Shown piece by piece: positions 10,515 through 21,739 of a DNA stretch of 64,000 nucleotides (position 1 is its first letter; each line of letters starts with the position of its first letter). The DNA is from Delphinus delphis. Taxonomy: Eukaryota > Chordata > Mammalia > Artiodactyla > Delphinidae. A model generated the notes under the pieces. The model worked only from the letters and a program-made list of their open reading frames with translations, had not been told where the DNA came from and searched no databases. The stretch is taken from assembly GCF_949987515.2 (NCBI RefSeq), contig NC_082683.1:124644582-124708581 (forward strand). Reading direction: 5' to 3'. The translations under genes were made by a program, and so were the position numbers.

Positions 10515-11195
10515 AGCAAACTATTTTAACAAATAAACCTAGGTTGAAATCTCCAGTGCACCTCCTTCCCTGACAGGAATAATAAATTAATCCTAGGCTG
10601 CAGCAGCTGCTAGGGCATCACTCAGAGCTGTTGCCATCTAGTCCCGGGAGAGCCCCTGAAGTCCCTCCTCCCTGCTTCCATGCCAACTCCACTAAATTTA
10701 GCTCTTCCAGCATGTGCATAGTCTATATTTAGTACCTGAAAGTCAGAGTTCAGCTTTCAATTCATCAAGCCATCAGTCATCCCTCCATCCAAGCGACACA
10801 TAGAGAAAAATCCTTCCAAAAGTAGCACTTGCTCTCTACCAGGGGTGGAAGCCATTCTTAGAATGGGGAATTCGCTGAGCCAAAGGGGTTTTCTCCTCAC
10901 CCAGATGGTGTAAGGAGTTCTGGAGAGTGCTAGGCACAGAGCCAGGGTGTGGAGTGTGGCTGCAGAGAGCCAGAGGGCAGGGGGAAGAGGAGGGAAGGAG
11001 GGAGAGACTGGCCAGCAGGCCCTGCTGCACTCATTCTGTCCCCATTGAAATTGCAGGCAACTGGCTGTGGATGTTGACACCACACCTTACCTTAGATGTC
11101 ACTTCTTGGTGGAAACTTGCCCTGAGACCCCTCAAAGAGGATTAAGAGCCCCTCCTCTGCACACAGTGTTTCCTCTGCTATGCTCTATAGCAGCT
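10515..11195. other. Unique, moderately GC-rich sequence
   Basis: No gene is recognised. A perfect MEF2-type CTATATTTAG (10723-10732) lies next to an E-box CATGTG (10711-10716). Overlapping frames on the minus strand (10757-11083, 10836-11030) are proline/serine/leucine-rich without a domain. Confidence 0.4.
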
Positions 11196-11199
11196 ACCC

Positions 11200-11400
11200 C
11201 CTCAAATTATGATGTGCAAATAAGTCACCTGGGATGTTGTTAAAATGCGTGTTCCCATTTGGTATATCTGGGGCCTGAGATCTTGCATTTGTAATGAGTT
11301 TGCAGGGCAAGACTCTGGTAGGGCAGCAGGGGGGCTGTTCTGGGGCAAAGGTGACACCAGGCTGGTCAGCAGTTAGCAAATCTAGATGTTGCCTCAGGGG
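11200..11400 (+). mobile_element. MER5A-like hAT-Charlie remnant, plus strand
   Basis: The order 'aagtcacctgggatgttgtt', 'aaaatgcgtgttccc', 'tctggggcctgagatcttgc' and 'atttgtaatgag' matches the MER5A consensus order (cacctgg, ttaaaa, ggggcctgag, tttgcattt). The termini are degraded. Confidence 0.65.
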
Positions 11401-13424
11401 CTGAGCTTATAAATTCATGGATGAAGGCATTATAGGAGGGGTGCTGGGAAGGGAGGAAAGTGTCAGGTCTTCTTTTATCCACCCTCACTGAACCACAGTT
11501 AGCACCGTGGTTGCAGGCCAGTGACACTGCACCAAAGTAAAGGAGAGATCCTAGAACGTGGAAAAGAAGGCCTGTGTCTCTGACTCTGAGCAGCTCCTAT
11601 TCTCCCACCTGGAGACCTCTCATCAGAACAAATAATGCTGCAGGGGTACCTCAATGGGGGGCATCAAAACACAGCTGGGGCTGCTGTGCAGGGGCCTGGG
11701 TTTTCACCTGAGGGGCAGCCCAAAAGATAGACTGTTAACTGCTCGCATAGTATAATCCAACTGGGAGTTGGGAGGAGGTTTCAGGATACTATAAACTAAC
11801 AACAAAGAGTAGTGAAAGGCAAAATAACCCAGACAATTAAGGAGATTATTTAATTCAGGCTATTGCAATAGGAAGAACATTCATTAATAAATAATGTCTC
11901 AAAGAAAAGGAAGGAAGGAGACTTGGCATTATAGGGGTGGATAAATGAGAGTCTTGAGGAAGGGTCTTATTTCAGAATATTCAAAATATTGGAGGACAGA
12001 GTGGTTAATGATTTTAGAACCCAAAAGTTTGGAGGAACAAAAGGATGGAGGATGGAGGAATATATTAACCTTAGAGTTTTATAGGAACACAGGACTCAGG
12101 TAAGTTTCAACCATGTCAGAGTATAAGGTGGTGACTCTAAAGTGTGGTGTGGGGATTGCTGTGGGATAGGGACAGACATGAGTACATCAGAGCTCAGATA
12201 AGCAAGAGGTCTCTGTGGACGAGTGTTGACTGGAAGCAGTGATATTGTGGAGCTGGCTTGACTTGCTCTCAAGGGCTAATTTAAACATACATCGATATTG
12301 CAAATTGACTGTTAAACAATTGGTAGTTTGAAATTGGCCATGATGGAGTATTTACACCATGAAAATTGGCAAACCCTATAAATCAGTGCTTTTCCTCTGT
12401 CCACTCATCCAGAGAGCTGGTTGTTACACATTTGTCAGCATCCCATCACCCAGAAGGCCCTGTGGAGGAGTCAGAATTTGAAATAAATGTTAACATGTGG
12501 GAAAAGAAGTACCTTATATTTCTCCTCCACAAGTCAGTGCCAGAAAATAGAGGGTTAACACTTGTACTCCTTAAACTCCTAAACTAAGTACCCAGAGTTG
12601 AAATAGAAATAAATTAAACATTGTTTTAAGTAAGGGCATATGGTCTGAAAAAGAATTTTTATTTTCATTTTAGAATGGGAGAGAATTGTCCCAGGAAATT
12701 TGTGACATATAGATACAGTACTTGTGTGCCATTCTATTACCCAGAGAATTCTGTTCAACAGATATTTTTTGAGCATCTATAATCTAGTGATTATATTATG
12801 AAATCTCTAGTGCCTTCTGAATTGTCAAAGCAAGATTACTTTATGTTTCTTATTGTTTAACTCGTATATTTTGTGTTTTTATGATTATCTTTTAAAAGTA
12901 CTACAATTACATCTACCTCCTTTTAAAGGAGAGATTTGATATCCTGCATTATTCAAACATAGCCAACAACATAGCTTGGTATAGGCATGAAGAAAATTCC
13001 ATGTTGTCATATCAGAGTAGGGTATTCAATGCTTCCAGTGCATTTCCCATTTGAAGGTGGATATACAACTAACCTTATTAACCTTTTACCCTAATCAATT
13101 CTTTGTATTCTAGTTCTCGCTCATAAGAAGGATTCATTTGTTCCCCAATTTTTAAAACTACAAACTGTTGAATCAAGTGCAGTCGGAGAAAAGAGCAGGG
13201 TTATATTAGGACAAACCTATTCCTGCTACAGAAAAAAAAAAAACCCTCAAAGTATATATCAAATCCAGAACTCTGCTTTGAAGAAAAAAATAGGAGTTAG
13301 CTAGACATAGGAGGTGGGAGGAATTCCAGTAAAAGGAATAGTATTTGGTCATGCCATTGTACTCTAAAGCATTCATTGTTGTCTTAATTGAAACATATAT
13401 AGGCTTGACATAAGATGAGAGGTG
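11401..13424. other. Unique sequence, nothing recognised
   Basis: About 2 kb without a recognisable repeat or gene. Purine-rich patches occur around 11900-12060. Short frames such as 12366-12587 (plus) have no domain. Confidence 0.4.
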
Positions 13425-14025
13425 GGATAAAATAAGGAGGGATCAGATCAGAATCAGGCAATAGTCACATCATTTAGGGCTTTGTAGTTTAATCTTACTT
13501 GGGAGTTTGAGTTTTACCGTGAAAGCTGTAGGAAACTCTCAAAGGATTGGAATCAGAGCAGTAGAAGCAGTATGGCAATAGGTTGGAGGAAGCAGGATAT
13601 TGGGGAAGGATGTTACTCTTTTTTTCTTTAACATCTTTATTGGAGTATAATTGCTTTACAATGGTGTGTTAGTTTCTGCTGTATAACAAAGTGAATCAAC
13701 TATACATATACATACATCCCCATATCTCCTCCCTCTTACCTCTTGTCTCCCTCCCACCCTAATTATCCCACCACTCCCCGAGGCTGGCAGGATGGTTGGA
13801 GATTCTATTCAAGAGATGTTAAGGAGAAAGCATCTGCAGTCTTGGTGATGTAATTGATTGATTGGAAATGGGGATTGAGAGAGAGAAAAGTATGAAAAGA
13901 TTCAAAGGTTTCTGTGTCTAAAGACTGAATGGATGGTGTACAATTTGCCAAGACAGGGAATGCAGGAGGATTTTGAACAAATACATTTAACATGTATTGG
14001 TGAAGAGCATCTTGGGGCAAATTTG
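13425..14025 (-). mobile_element. L2 LINE fragment, minus strand, split by an L1 tail
   Basis: The left part has 'tttagggctttgtagttt' and 'aggaaactctcaaaggattg'. The right part (from about 13786) has 'caaaggtttctgtgtc' and 'agggaatgcaggagg', all in the order of the antisense L2 ORF2 region. On the minus strand the right part still translates to SIQSLDTETFESFHTFLSL-type sequence. The two halves are separated by the L1 tail at 13617-13785. Confidence 0.6.
13617..13785 (-). mobile_element. L1 3' end, truncated, inserted in L2
   Basis: A poly(T)-rich start, then 'aacatctttattggagtata', 'gtgtgttagtttctgctg' and 'aacaaagtgaatcaactat', ending in a C-rich segment. Same 3' UTR subfamily as 10149-10505. 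No convincing target duplication was found. Confidence 0.8.
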
Positions 14026-15164
14026 CAAGCTTCTTATAATTCCTTATCTCTCTAGTAACCTGCTATATTTCAACAGTAACATGACTTAAGCTGCCTTCAT
14101 GGTGGTTAATTATGGGTATATGTTAATTATGTGTATAAGTCAAATAATATATGGTTAGGAATGAACAAATATGAATCTGTATACTAGTAAAAACCTCCAC
14201 AGTAGCTAACCTTGTTTAGCTGATTTACTGAGTCATTGGCATGTTCATCTGAATTCCACTGACTGCCATATAGTGTCTTTTAATATCACTTGGACATTCT
14301 TAAACTTTTATTTTGTGATTAAAAACTTAAAAAATTTATTTTATTGATTGATGTTTGAAAAATAACAGTGGAAACATGATATTATTGTTTTTAATAAAAT
14401 GAACTCACTGGAATCCATTTTTGAACCTTTGGGTTTTGCCAACCGCCATTTTGGAAGCATTGATAATCCTCCTTGTGATAGAGACCTGACATCAATTAGA
14501 ATACGTGCTCCAGAGCTCTAATATTGAAAACTATTTTTTAAAAAACAAAATTCTTCCAGAATTGAATTGTTTTAATGTACTAGTATTTGTTTGCTAAGAA
14601 TTTGATATTGATTTTAAAATACATTTCTTCCTCAATGAGTATGATCAATATGAGTGAAACTTTCAAATCACATGGTTCACTTTGTTACCTTTGACTTCTA
14701 ACCCTGCCACCAGCGAGCTTACCTGCGTTGAACCAATCCTTTCCTTGTTTTCTGCCTCATTACAATAGATGTTCTACCTCCTGTCAGAAGCTGCCTCTTT
14801 CAACTGAACCTCCAGTTTCTCATCCCTTCTGCTTCCTCTGGGGCCATACACTATCCCTTTCTACTAAATCTTCAACCTCTTCCTTTCTAGTAACTACCCT
14901 TAACATGAAAGTATGCTCACATCTATTCTACCTTATGGAAGAATTCCCATTCAAGCCTAAGCCACCCGCATCTACTCTTCTGTTTTATTTTCCTTTTGTT
15001 CACAGCCACATTTCCTGAAATAGTAGTTTATTCTGGCTGCCCATTTTATCACCTCTAATTAACTCTTCAACTCATAAGGTTTCTGTTTTGACTACTTCCT
15101 TGAAACTACTCTTATTATGTTTATCTCTGTATCACTAAGTCTACAGGCCACTTGAACTATAGTA
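14026..15164. other. Unique sequence, AT-rich then CT-rich
   Basis: AT-rich to about 14700, then a CT-rich stretch with a 96-codon frame (14728-15018, plus) that is Ser/Pro/Leu-rich. It could be a decayed L2 segment, since L2 ORF2 is CT-rich in sense, but I cannot place its motifs. Confidence 0.4.
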
Positions 15165-15530
15165 AAGAGCTTGGTTTTTTCTCTGAGGTTGGAAGCCATT
15201 GGAGAGTTATGAACAGAAACAATGACATAATGTGACTTATATTTTATCAAGGTCACTCTGAAAGGTGCAAATGTGAAGGCAGGGACATCTATTAGAATGC
15301 TATTAAAATAGTATTGTGAGATATAATGGTGACTTGAATACTAATATGGTAACAATGTAAATAGTGAAAAATGGTCAGATTCTGGAGATGTTTTTAAGAT
15401 AGAGTTGATAGGATTTGAAGATGGAGTGGAAATTGAGTGTGAGAAAAAGATAGGAGTCAAGAGTGATTCTAAGGTTTTGACTTGAACAAATGAGAGGATA
15501 CCAGTCAATTCTATTCTTTCAAGATGTGCA
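15165..15530 (-). mobile_element. L2 LINE fragment, minus strand (first of two adjacent copies)
   Basis: The order 'ggaagccattggagagtt', 'aggtcactctgaaagg', 'tggtcagattctggagatg', 'aggagtcaagagtgattc' and 'aaggttttgacttgaac' follows antisense L2 ORF2. The next element repeats this same portion, so these are two copies rather than one. Confidence 0.7.
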
Positions 15531-15569
15531 TCTCACAGAAAAAACTCAGGCTATCCTGCTGTCCCACTG

Positions 15570-16430
15570 AAAATAGGAAGGCCTTTGGATTTTACTCTGA
15601 GTGACATGAGAAGCATGGAGGTTTTTGAGCAGAGGAGTGACACAAACTTACTTACATTTTAGAAGATAACTCTGCTGATTAGAGAATAGATTATAGGGAA
15701 CACAGATGGAAGAAAGGAGATCAGTGAGAGAGTTTTGCAATAATGCAGGAAAGACACAATTGTGGATGGAACCAAGGAGGTAACAGTGGAAGTAGTGAGA
15801 TGTAGTCAGATTCAGGCTACTAATTGAGAGAAGAATTGATGTTTTGTTGATATGAGGGATGAGAAGAGAAGAGGAGTCAAGGATTACTCTAAGATCTTGT
15901 CTTGAGCAACTGGAGGAATGGAGTCACTACCATTTACTGAAATGTGAAAGACTAGAGGACAAGCAGGCTCAAGGATGGGATGAGAAATTAAGAATTATTT
16001 TTTGGCATGATAAATTCGAAAAGCCTATAAAAAATAACCAAGGGGAAATATTAACTGACAGCTGTATTCACAAGGCTGGTGTTCACATGAGAGATTAGGT
16101 CAGAGTTATAAAATAGAGAATTATCAGCATAGACATGATATTTAATTCTATGAGACTGGAGGAGATCACCAAGGGAGTGAATATAGATGCTGAAGATATC
16201 TGAAGGCTAAGCCCTGGTTCTATGTACATTTGGATGCCGGGGATATAAGTAGGAACTAACAGAGGAGATTGAGAAGGAGCAGTCAATGAAGTAGATAAAG
16301 AACCAAGAATGATGTTCAAGAAAAAATATTTCAGGAAGGAAACTGTGATCCTTAGGGTCAAATGCTGCTGTTAGGTCAAGTAGGATGAACTGTGAGAATT
16401 CACCCATGGATTTAGCTTTGAGGGTGTTAG

Positions 16431-16467
<37 letters not shown>

Positions 16468-17145
16468 CTGAACATATTGACAAGACCAGTTTTTAATGCA
16501 TGCTGAGAAGGAAAGTCTGATTGGAGTGAGTTCAAGAGAGAATGGGAGTAGTGGAAGGGAAGACACCACATATAGACAACTTATGACTGTTGCTACAAAG
16601 GGGAGCAGAGAACTAGGGCAGTAATTGAAGGCAGAAGTGAGGTTGAGAGATGGGCTTAAAGTGAGATAAATAACAGTGTGTTTTTATGCAGGTAAGAAAA
16701 TTTATTATGTGGGAAAGAGAAGAGACATTGGAGGGAGCAAAATCCTTGAGAAGGTGCCAGCGGATGGGACCCAGAACACAATATAAGGGTTAACTTCAGC
16801 CAGCACCATGGATAGTTCATACATTGAAACTGGAGATAAAACAGCTCATAGGTAGAGCTGCCAGTAGATTGTTAGGCAGCAGCATGTAGATCTTTTCTGA
16901 TTGTTTCTAATTCCCATGGGAAATAAGAAGCAATGCCATCACTTGAAAATGAGAGGAGTTGTTGGAGGTTTAAGGAGAGAGGAGAAGGTGTGAAATTCTT
17001 GTCTAGGAGAGATGGAGATTGAATAAACTAAGGATAATAGGATGGGGAGGATCACAAAGAGCCTCAGGTAGGTTAGGTTTCACCTGCATTGAAAGTGACA
17101 CCAGTTAGCATGGTTGTACTTTTTTCTCCAGTTAGGCTGAAGGTT
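15570..17145 (-). pseudogene. L2 LINE ORF2 remnant with reverse-transcriptase motif, minus strand
   Basis: About 1.6 kb of L2 (CR1-clade LINE) read in antisense. L2 ORF2 encodes an endonuclease and reverse transcriptase that copy LINE RNA at a nicked target. On the minus strand around 16370-16410 the sequence still translates to FILLDLTAAFDPKDH, which matches reverse-transcriptase motif A of this clade (LDLSAAFDxxDH) with its catalytic aspartate. It is followed by SFSISS..SSYLYP, and then by a weak PGLSL where the family has the GVPQGSVLGP motif. The ORF2 order continues to about 17145 ('accagttagcatggttg'). It is broken by frameshifts, stops and a (TG)n expansion (16433-16467). Ancient and inactive. 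Confidence 0.75.
16433..16467. repeat. (TG)n microsatellite
   Basis: An uninterrupted TG run of about 35 bases inside the L2 remnant; it adds a His-Thr run to the antisense frame. Confidence 0.95.
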
Positions 17146-17735
17146 CAGGGAGGAAAGGGTGTACCCTCATCTCCCTTCTTTTTCTCATTTTTTCTTGCAG
17201 TGCAAAAAGCTCTTGAAGCTCTTGGCTCTTTGTTTCCAAACTCTGATTCCAGATGAGAGCTGGGGCTTAAAGAGAGACAGACCTGTCTCTGGAATGTCTG
17301 TTCCTCCTGCCAGTCATCATTCATCTGGCAGGCCAGCTTTTGACTGCACTGGTATTTTAAGCATCCAAATGTGTTCTAAGCCAGCTTGGCAGCCATTCTA
17401 TGCAATCCATGTCACTGGTCACTGCCCTTTACACCAGGAGGGACCTAGGGACCTTTGGAATCCTCAGTCAGCAGAGCCTGGTCTGAATTGCAATGGAATC
17501 CATTTGGTCAGGGACACTAATAGACTGGATTCACAGGTGGGTAGATTTGGAATTTTTGTTAAAGGGAAGAGGGGTGTCAGGGAAGGAGGCTGCTGGGAAG
17601 GAGTAAAGTTTAGATATGATTTAAATAAAATAGGCTTCAAAGAAAATGTTCTTCCCCTGACCGCCACCCCTGCAAAAGCTGCACAAAGTAAATGAGATAG
17701 ATTAGCCTATTACCTAGATTCGTAGATATGTATTG
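17146..17735. other. Unique sequence holding a candidate orphan exon
   Basis: From 17201 to 17536 there is a 336-base segment flanked by a pyrimidine-rich acceptor-like tract ending in CAG (17181-17200) and a CAG|GTGGGT donor-like site (17534-17542). The segment is open in one plus-strand frame for exactly 112 codons, and the frame stays open to 17695. The encoded residues contain no domain I recognise and have several cysteines, prolines and tryptophans. A start at 17159 would need GTG, which is not expected in a mammal, so only an internal-exon reading makes sense. Chance is a serious alternative. Confidence 0.3.
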
Positions 17736-17739
17736 ATGC

Positions 17740-17840
17740 CCTCATCTCTGTAGCCTGGGAGTGATTACTTCATTTATACCCATAAAGTACTGAGAACAGT
17801 ATCTGGCAGATAATAAAGCTCAATACATATTAGAAAAACA
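17740..17840 (+). mobile_element. MIR 3' end, plus strand
   Basis: 'cataaagtactgagaacagtatctggcag' with 'ataaagctcaatac' matches the MIR 3' region (shortened here to its key words). Confidence 0.55.
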
Positions 17841-18059
17841 TAATAATAATACTGTTATAATACTATTATTATTTTATTATTATGCCTTGACTAGGGCTGA
17901 GTTGCTTCTTGTTTCTGTGTCTTTTTCTCGATCATGAAGAAAATCTTATTTAAATAAGCAACAAAAATTAATAGATTGATTAACTTGGATCTTATACAAG
18001 GATGACATCCCCATCTCTGAAACACAACAAAGATGTGATGTGAAGTAACATTTTGAGTA

Positions 18060-18232
18060 GTGGGAAGACATGGGGTTTTGAGACAGAGATACCTTAGCTC
18101 ACCTGCACTTAGACAAGCTACTTAACTTCCAAGAACCTTCCTCTTCTGAAGTATAAAATGAGACAGCAATAACCCATCCTTGAGATTGTTATTGGAATTT
18201 AATAAATCAATAAATATAATTGTATTGTGAAT
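18060..18232 (+). mobile_element. MIR SINE, plus strand
   Basis: 'cacttagacaagctacttaac', 'gaagtataaaatgagacag' and 'ccttgagattgttattgg' follow the MIR order. Confidence 0.65.
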
Positions 18233-18289
18233 AGCATTGGGTATATAGTATATATCCAACAATGGTACCTCTGATTATTGGTAAGTTTT

Positions 18290-18620
18290 GTGGATTCCTT
18301 ATGTGGGAAAATCCTTCCTCTTCTCCATGTACAGAATTTTTTTTACCTTTTCAGGACCAACTTGATGCCAGTCTCCACAAAAATTCTAGTCCAGATTCTC
18401 CTGGACAGGTTTAATCTTATTTCCTCTGGGCTCCTATTCCATTTTGCATCATTGTCACTTCTCTTCCCCAATTCATCTTGGGAGTCTTTTTCCTTGCATG
18501 TCTGTCTCTTAAGCTAGATTTAAATTTTTTTTATATATCTCTGAATCTCCTTACCATTTAGCAGAAAGACTAGGATGTAGTAGACGTGTAACAAATGTTT
18601 GTAGAATTCATTGAGAGTTT
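18290..18620 (+). mobile_element. L2 LINE 3' end, plus strand
   Basis: A CT-rich stretch is followed by 'ctgaatctccttaccattta' and 'gtagacgtgtaacaaatg', then 'tttgtagaattcattga', which parallels the L2 3' end (ctgtatccccagcacctag ... caataaatgtttgttgaatg). Confidence 0.55.
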
Positions 18621-18714
18621 TCTCTAATCTTCAAAACTGAGAAACTGACCTACATTTAGAAGGGGCTCATTTCTCTCTTTTCCCAAACTTCCCCTATCAG
18701 AATTTTGGGAACAA

Positions 18715-18880
18715 TATAGAGTCGTGAGTAAATGTATAGTGTCTGAAGTCAGTAGACCTCTTATGGAATCGTATTTCAGCAGTAACATAGTGTATTGCCT
18801 GATATATCATAAGCAGCTAATATTATGTTATCTATTATTATTATTGTCATTGTAGGTACTATCATCATCATCATTAACAG
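18715..18880 (+). mobile_element. MIR-like remnant, plus strand
   Basis: 'gtctgaagtcagtagacc' and a following 'cagtaacatagtgtattgcctg' segment resemble MIR with an internal deletion. Weak. Confidence 0.35.
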
Positions 18881-19201
18881 AGAGACAATGTCTGTCCTGC
18901 TTATAATCTAAGTAGGAAGGAAGACACATATGAAATGCCACCAGAGCACAGTACAAGACCAATATTTACTAGCCCTCCCTTGCTCTTGGAGCACGAGGAT
19001 AGCACAGCTGGCTCCAATCAAGAAAAGATCACTCTCCAGGGATGACCGAAAGGAAACAAACTGTTCCTAGGCGGTTTACACTGCTTCCTGCACTAGCTGA
19101 TCAAACTAGTTAGAGCAGATAAGTGACCAGTAAAGTCAGGGAAAAAATGAATCCTACTTCCGTGCCAGGGATGAGGTAGCAGGTTGTAAAAATGTACACT
19201 T
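18880..19201. other. Unique sequence, nothing recognised
   Basis: Short unique stretch left of the CHR SINE; an (ATC)-rich patch lies around 18860-18875. Confidence 0.4.
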
Positions 19202-19214
19202 AAAACTACGAGGA

Positions 19215-19535
19215 TGGGGCTTCCCTGGTGACACAGTGGTTGAGAGTCTGCGTGCCAATGCAGGGGACACGGGCTCGAGCCCTGGTCTGGGAAGATCCCA
19301 CATGCCAAGGAGCAACTAGGCCCGTGAGCCACAACTACTGAGCCTGCGCGTCTGGAGCCTGTGCTCCGCAACGAGAGGCCGCGATAGCGCGAGGCCCGCG
19401 ATAGCGAGAGGCCCGCGCACCGTGATGAAGAGCGGCCCCCACTTGCCGCAACTAGAGAAAGCCCTCGCACAGAAACGAAGACCCAACACAGCCAAAAATA
19501 AATAGATTAATTAATTGAAAACAAACAAACAAACA
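19215..19535 (+). mobile_element. CHR-type tRNA-derived SINE, plus strand
   Basis: It starts 'gggcttccctggtgacacag' and proceeds through 'cagtggttgagagtctgcg', 'gatcccacatgcc', 'gggcccgtgagcc'-like and 'agcctgcgcgtctggagcc', ending with 'cacttgccgcaactagag', 'cacagaaacgaagaccc' and an AAAC-rich tail. The head carries the tRNA-related pol III promoter region (a 'tggttgagagtc' A-box-like area and a 'ggctcgagccc' B-box). Flanking direct repeats 19202-19214 and 19536-19548 (aaaactacgagga against aaaactatgagga, one mismatch) are the target-site duplication. This family is typical of whales, hippos and ruminants. This copy has an unusual internal duplication (see findings). Confidence 0.93.
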
Positions 19536-19769
19536 AAAACTATGAGGACAAGTGTTAGCCATTAGACCTCCAGTGACTGAGTCTCAGATTTGTTGTAGGA
19601 AGTGACTGTGAAAGGGAAGGTCAGACAGAGGAGGACATCTCAGTCACTTAAGCTGCTCACGGGCTCTTCTCTGCCATAATTGAGGTTCATTTTGTTAATA
19701 TCCAAGAAGAGAGGAACTGAAGCTGTAACACATATGGCATATGGTGTACTAGAAGGAAAAGGAAATTCA

Positions 19770-19900
19770 GTCCTGGATTTATTACTTACTAGCTCAGTGG
19801 CTTTTGTAAATTACTGAATCTCAGTGATTTTCAGTTTCCTGAGGTTGGTTGGGAGGATTAGAGATGATGTAACATACCCATGCTCACTAACTGGCAACGT
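19770..19900 (+). mobile_element. MIR SINE, plus strand
   Basis: 'ttattacttactagctcag', 'aaattactgaatctcag', 'tcagtttcctgagg' and 'gggaggattagagatgatg' follow the MIR order. Confidence 0.7.
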
Positions 19901-20640
19901 CATCATTGAGGACTCTATCATTGAGAAACACCTGAGCTTTTTCAAATTAGAGAATAATAATAAAAACTAACCATACCCAAAAAAATCAGTTAAATGCTCT
20001 GACTAGTTTTGGGCATGGGCCTCCTAAGATTCTTCTTGCCCTGGATCAAAACTTCAGAAGACAGTAAATTGACTTTTTTCTATTCTGGGTCCTCTTCTAT
20101 ACCACAAATCTCAGTTTAGAAAAATTTGAAATTGTTCTTAGGGGCACTGAGTTGGGGTGTGGGAAGACATCAATGCCCACTCTTCCTACTATAGAGAAAT
20201 TGCTCAAGGGCACATGTCCCACTGATGGTGGGTTAGTGATGTCATCTTCCTACACAGAGGACATTATTAATATCACAGTGACTCATGCTGTGGGACTCTT
20301 CAGGCACTTGCTGGAGGGAGGGGAAGGGTGGGGATAGATTTACAAAAATAAGGAGGGAGGAGAGGGACTGAGACTTTGATGAAATATTTTAAATGGGGAA
20401 GTAGCACCCTCTTTAGCTCTGAGAGATGAGAAACATGGAAGTCACATGAAAGGTAGGAAAGAGGGAAGTTGGAGAGGGAGTTAGAAAAGACAAAGGGAAG
20501 AGCTCAATACAAAAGGAGGGAAGCAGAAAAGAGAAAGGAGAGGGTGGCCTGAGGAGAAGGTAGAAAAGGAGTGTCATTATTTTTCTAGGATTGAAGCTAT
20601 AGGGATGACCAATAAAAGAAGATTAAATTTGTAAAATATA
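19901..20640. other. Unique sequence with purine-rich patch
   Basis: No gene recognised. 20340-20580 is strongly purine-rich (A and G) on the plus strand. Confidence 0.4.
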
Positions 20641-20644
20641 TCCA

Positions 20645-20790
20645 GAGGTCAAAGGGGTCCCAGGAAGAAAGCATTTAGGAACATCTTAGTCAGTGATTTT
20701 TGAGACTCTGATGAAATCCATGGACAAAAACAATTCCAAATATTGTGTACAGTTTTGTGGAGTTCATAGATTCCCTAAAACCAATCCATG
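20645..20790. mobile_element. Possible hAT-Charlie remnant
   Basis: 'caaaggggtccc', 'gactctgatgaaatccatgg' and 'gttcatagattccct' resemble motifs of an old hAT-Charlie family with 'gattctgatgaaagctatgg' and 'ggttcatagaccccct'. Weak and partial. Confidence 0.3.
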
Positions 20791-20799
20791 GATTCTCCT

Positions 20800-21739
20800 C
20801 CTAGGAGATTCTGCCTTATATATTCACATACATTATTTTGAGATAGTGATAGGTCTGGAGTTTCCTCAGGCAAGTCTGAAAGTCAAACAAAAAGTTTATG
20901 AATATTATCTTTTTAGTGTCTTTTCAACTACATGAATGTTTCTTTTTCAATCTATCTATGATCATATTTATTTGTTTATTCAATATACTGATTCTTTTAA
21001 ATTTCAAGAAGTTTTGCTAGATTTTTTAAAATGATAATTAGTAAATAACCCAAGGGTTTGCGGCCAAATAAATGAGGAAAATGGCCTCAAATAATAAAAT
21101 TTACCATTTGGATGTTAGGCTTTTTCAGGCTGGAAGAAAGAGGTCTACTGGGGTTTCCTCAGGTAACAGGGTTTGTTTTAAACATACACAGGGAATTAAG
21201 GAAAATAGGAGTTGTACTGCATGGACCTCATGAAGGAAAGGAAGCATTGAAATGCCAGACCACACAGAGACTGTTGTTTAGAAACTGGGTCATTTAGGGT
21301 TTGGTGTAGCCTGAGCAATCTGGTTTTCTTGTCCCCACTCAGCAGCAGGCATCTGTTGGTTTCTGCCCTAGTGTTTTCTCTGTGCTGGTGGCTCTGCTAC
21401 CCTTTGCCATTCTTCCTGTTGTCACCTTCTTTCTCCTTAATAGACTCTGCCTTGCTGTCTCCTCTGTCCATGTTTTTTGGTTTGTTTTCTTCCTCCCACT
21501 TTTAAGTGCTGACTTTTTGGCATGTGCCCCGAACCGCCCAGGAGAGTCACTAGTGGATTCATAATCACCATCACCCCTGAGAGATCCTTTCATGGCCATG
21601 TTACAGTTGCTTCTGAGACACGTGTCCATCCAGGTCAGTCTCTGTGCCCAGATGTCACCATCATGTAGTCAGCATCCTTCAGAGCAGAACAGTTTCTTCG
21701 CTGGTGCAATATCTATTGGACTTTATAAGGTTTACAAAG
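20800..21739. other. Unique sequence, nothing recognised
   Basis: AT-rich at 20940-21110, then mixed. Opposed frames at 21339-21629 (minus) and 21382-21564 (plus) overlap the same bases and have no domain. Confidence 0.4.

Noticed and set aside
14728..15018. 96-codon Ser/Pro-rich frame
   Set aside because: CT-rich DNA gives this composition; there is no conserved motif. It may be decayed L2.
17159..17695. 178-codon frame taken as a complete gene
   Set aside because: It would begin at GTG, which is not a normal mammalian start, and has no recognised domain. I keep only the internal-exon possibility.
19215..19290. tRNA gene
   Set aside because: The tRNA-like sequence is the head of a CHR SINE, and no intact cloverleaf with an acceptor stem is apparent.
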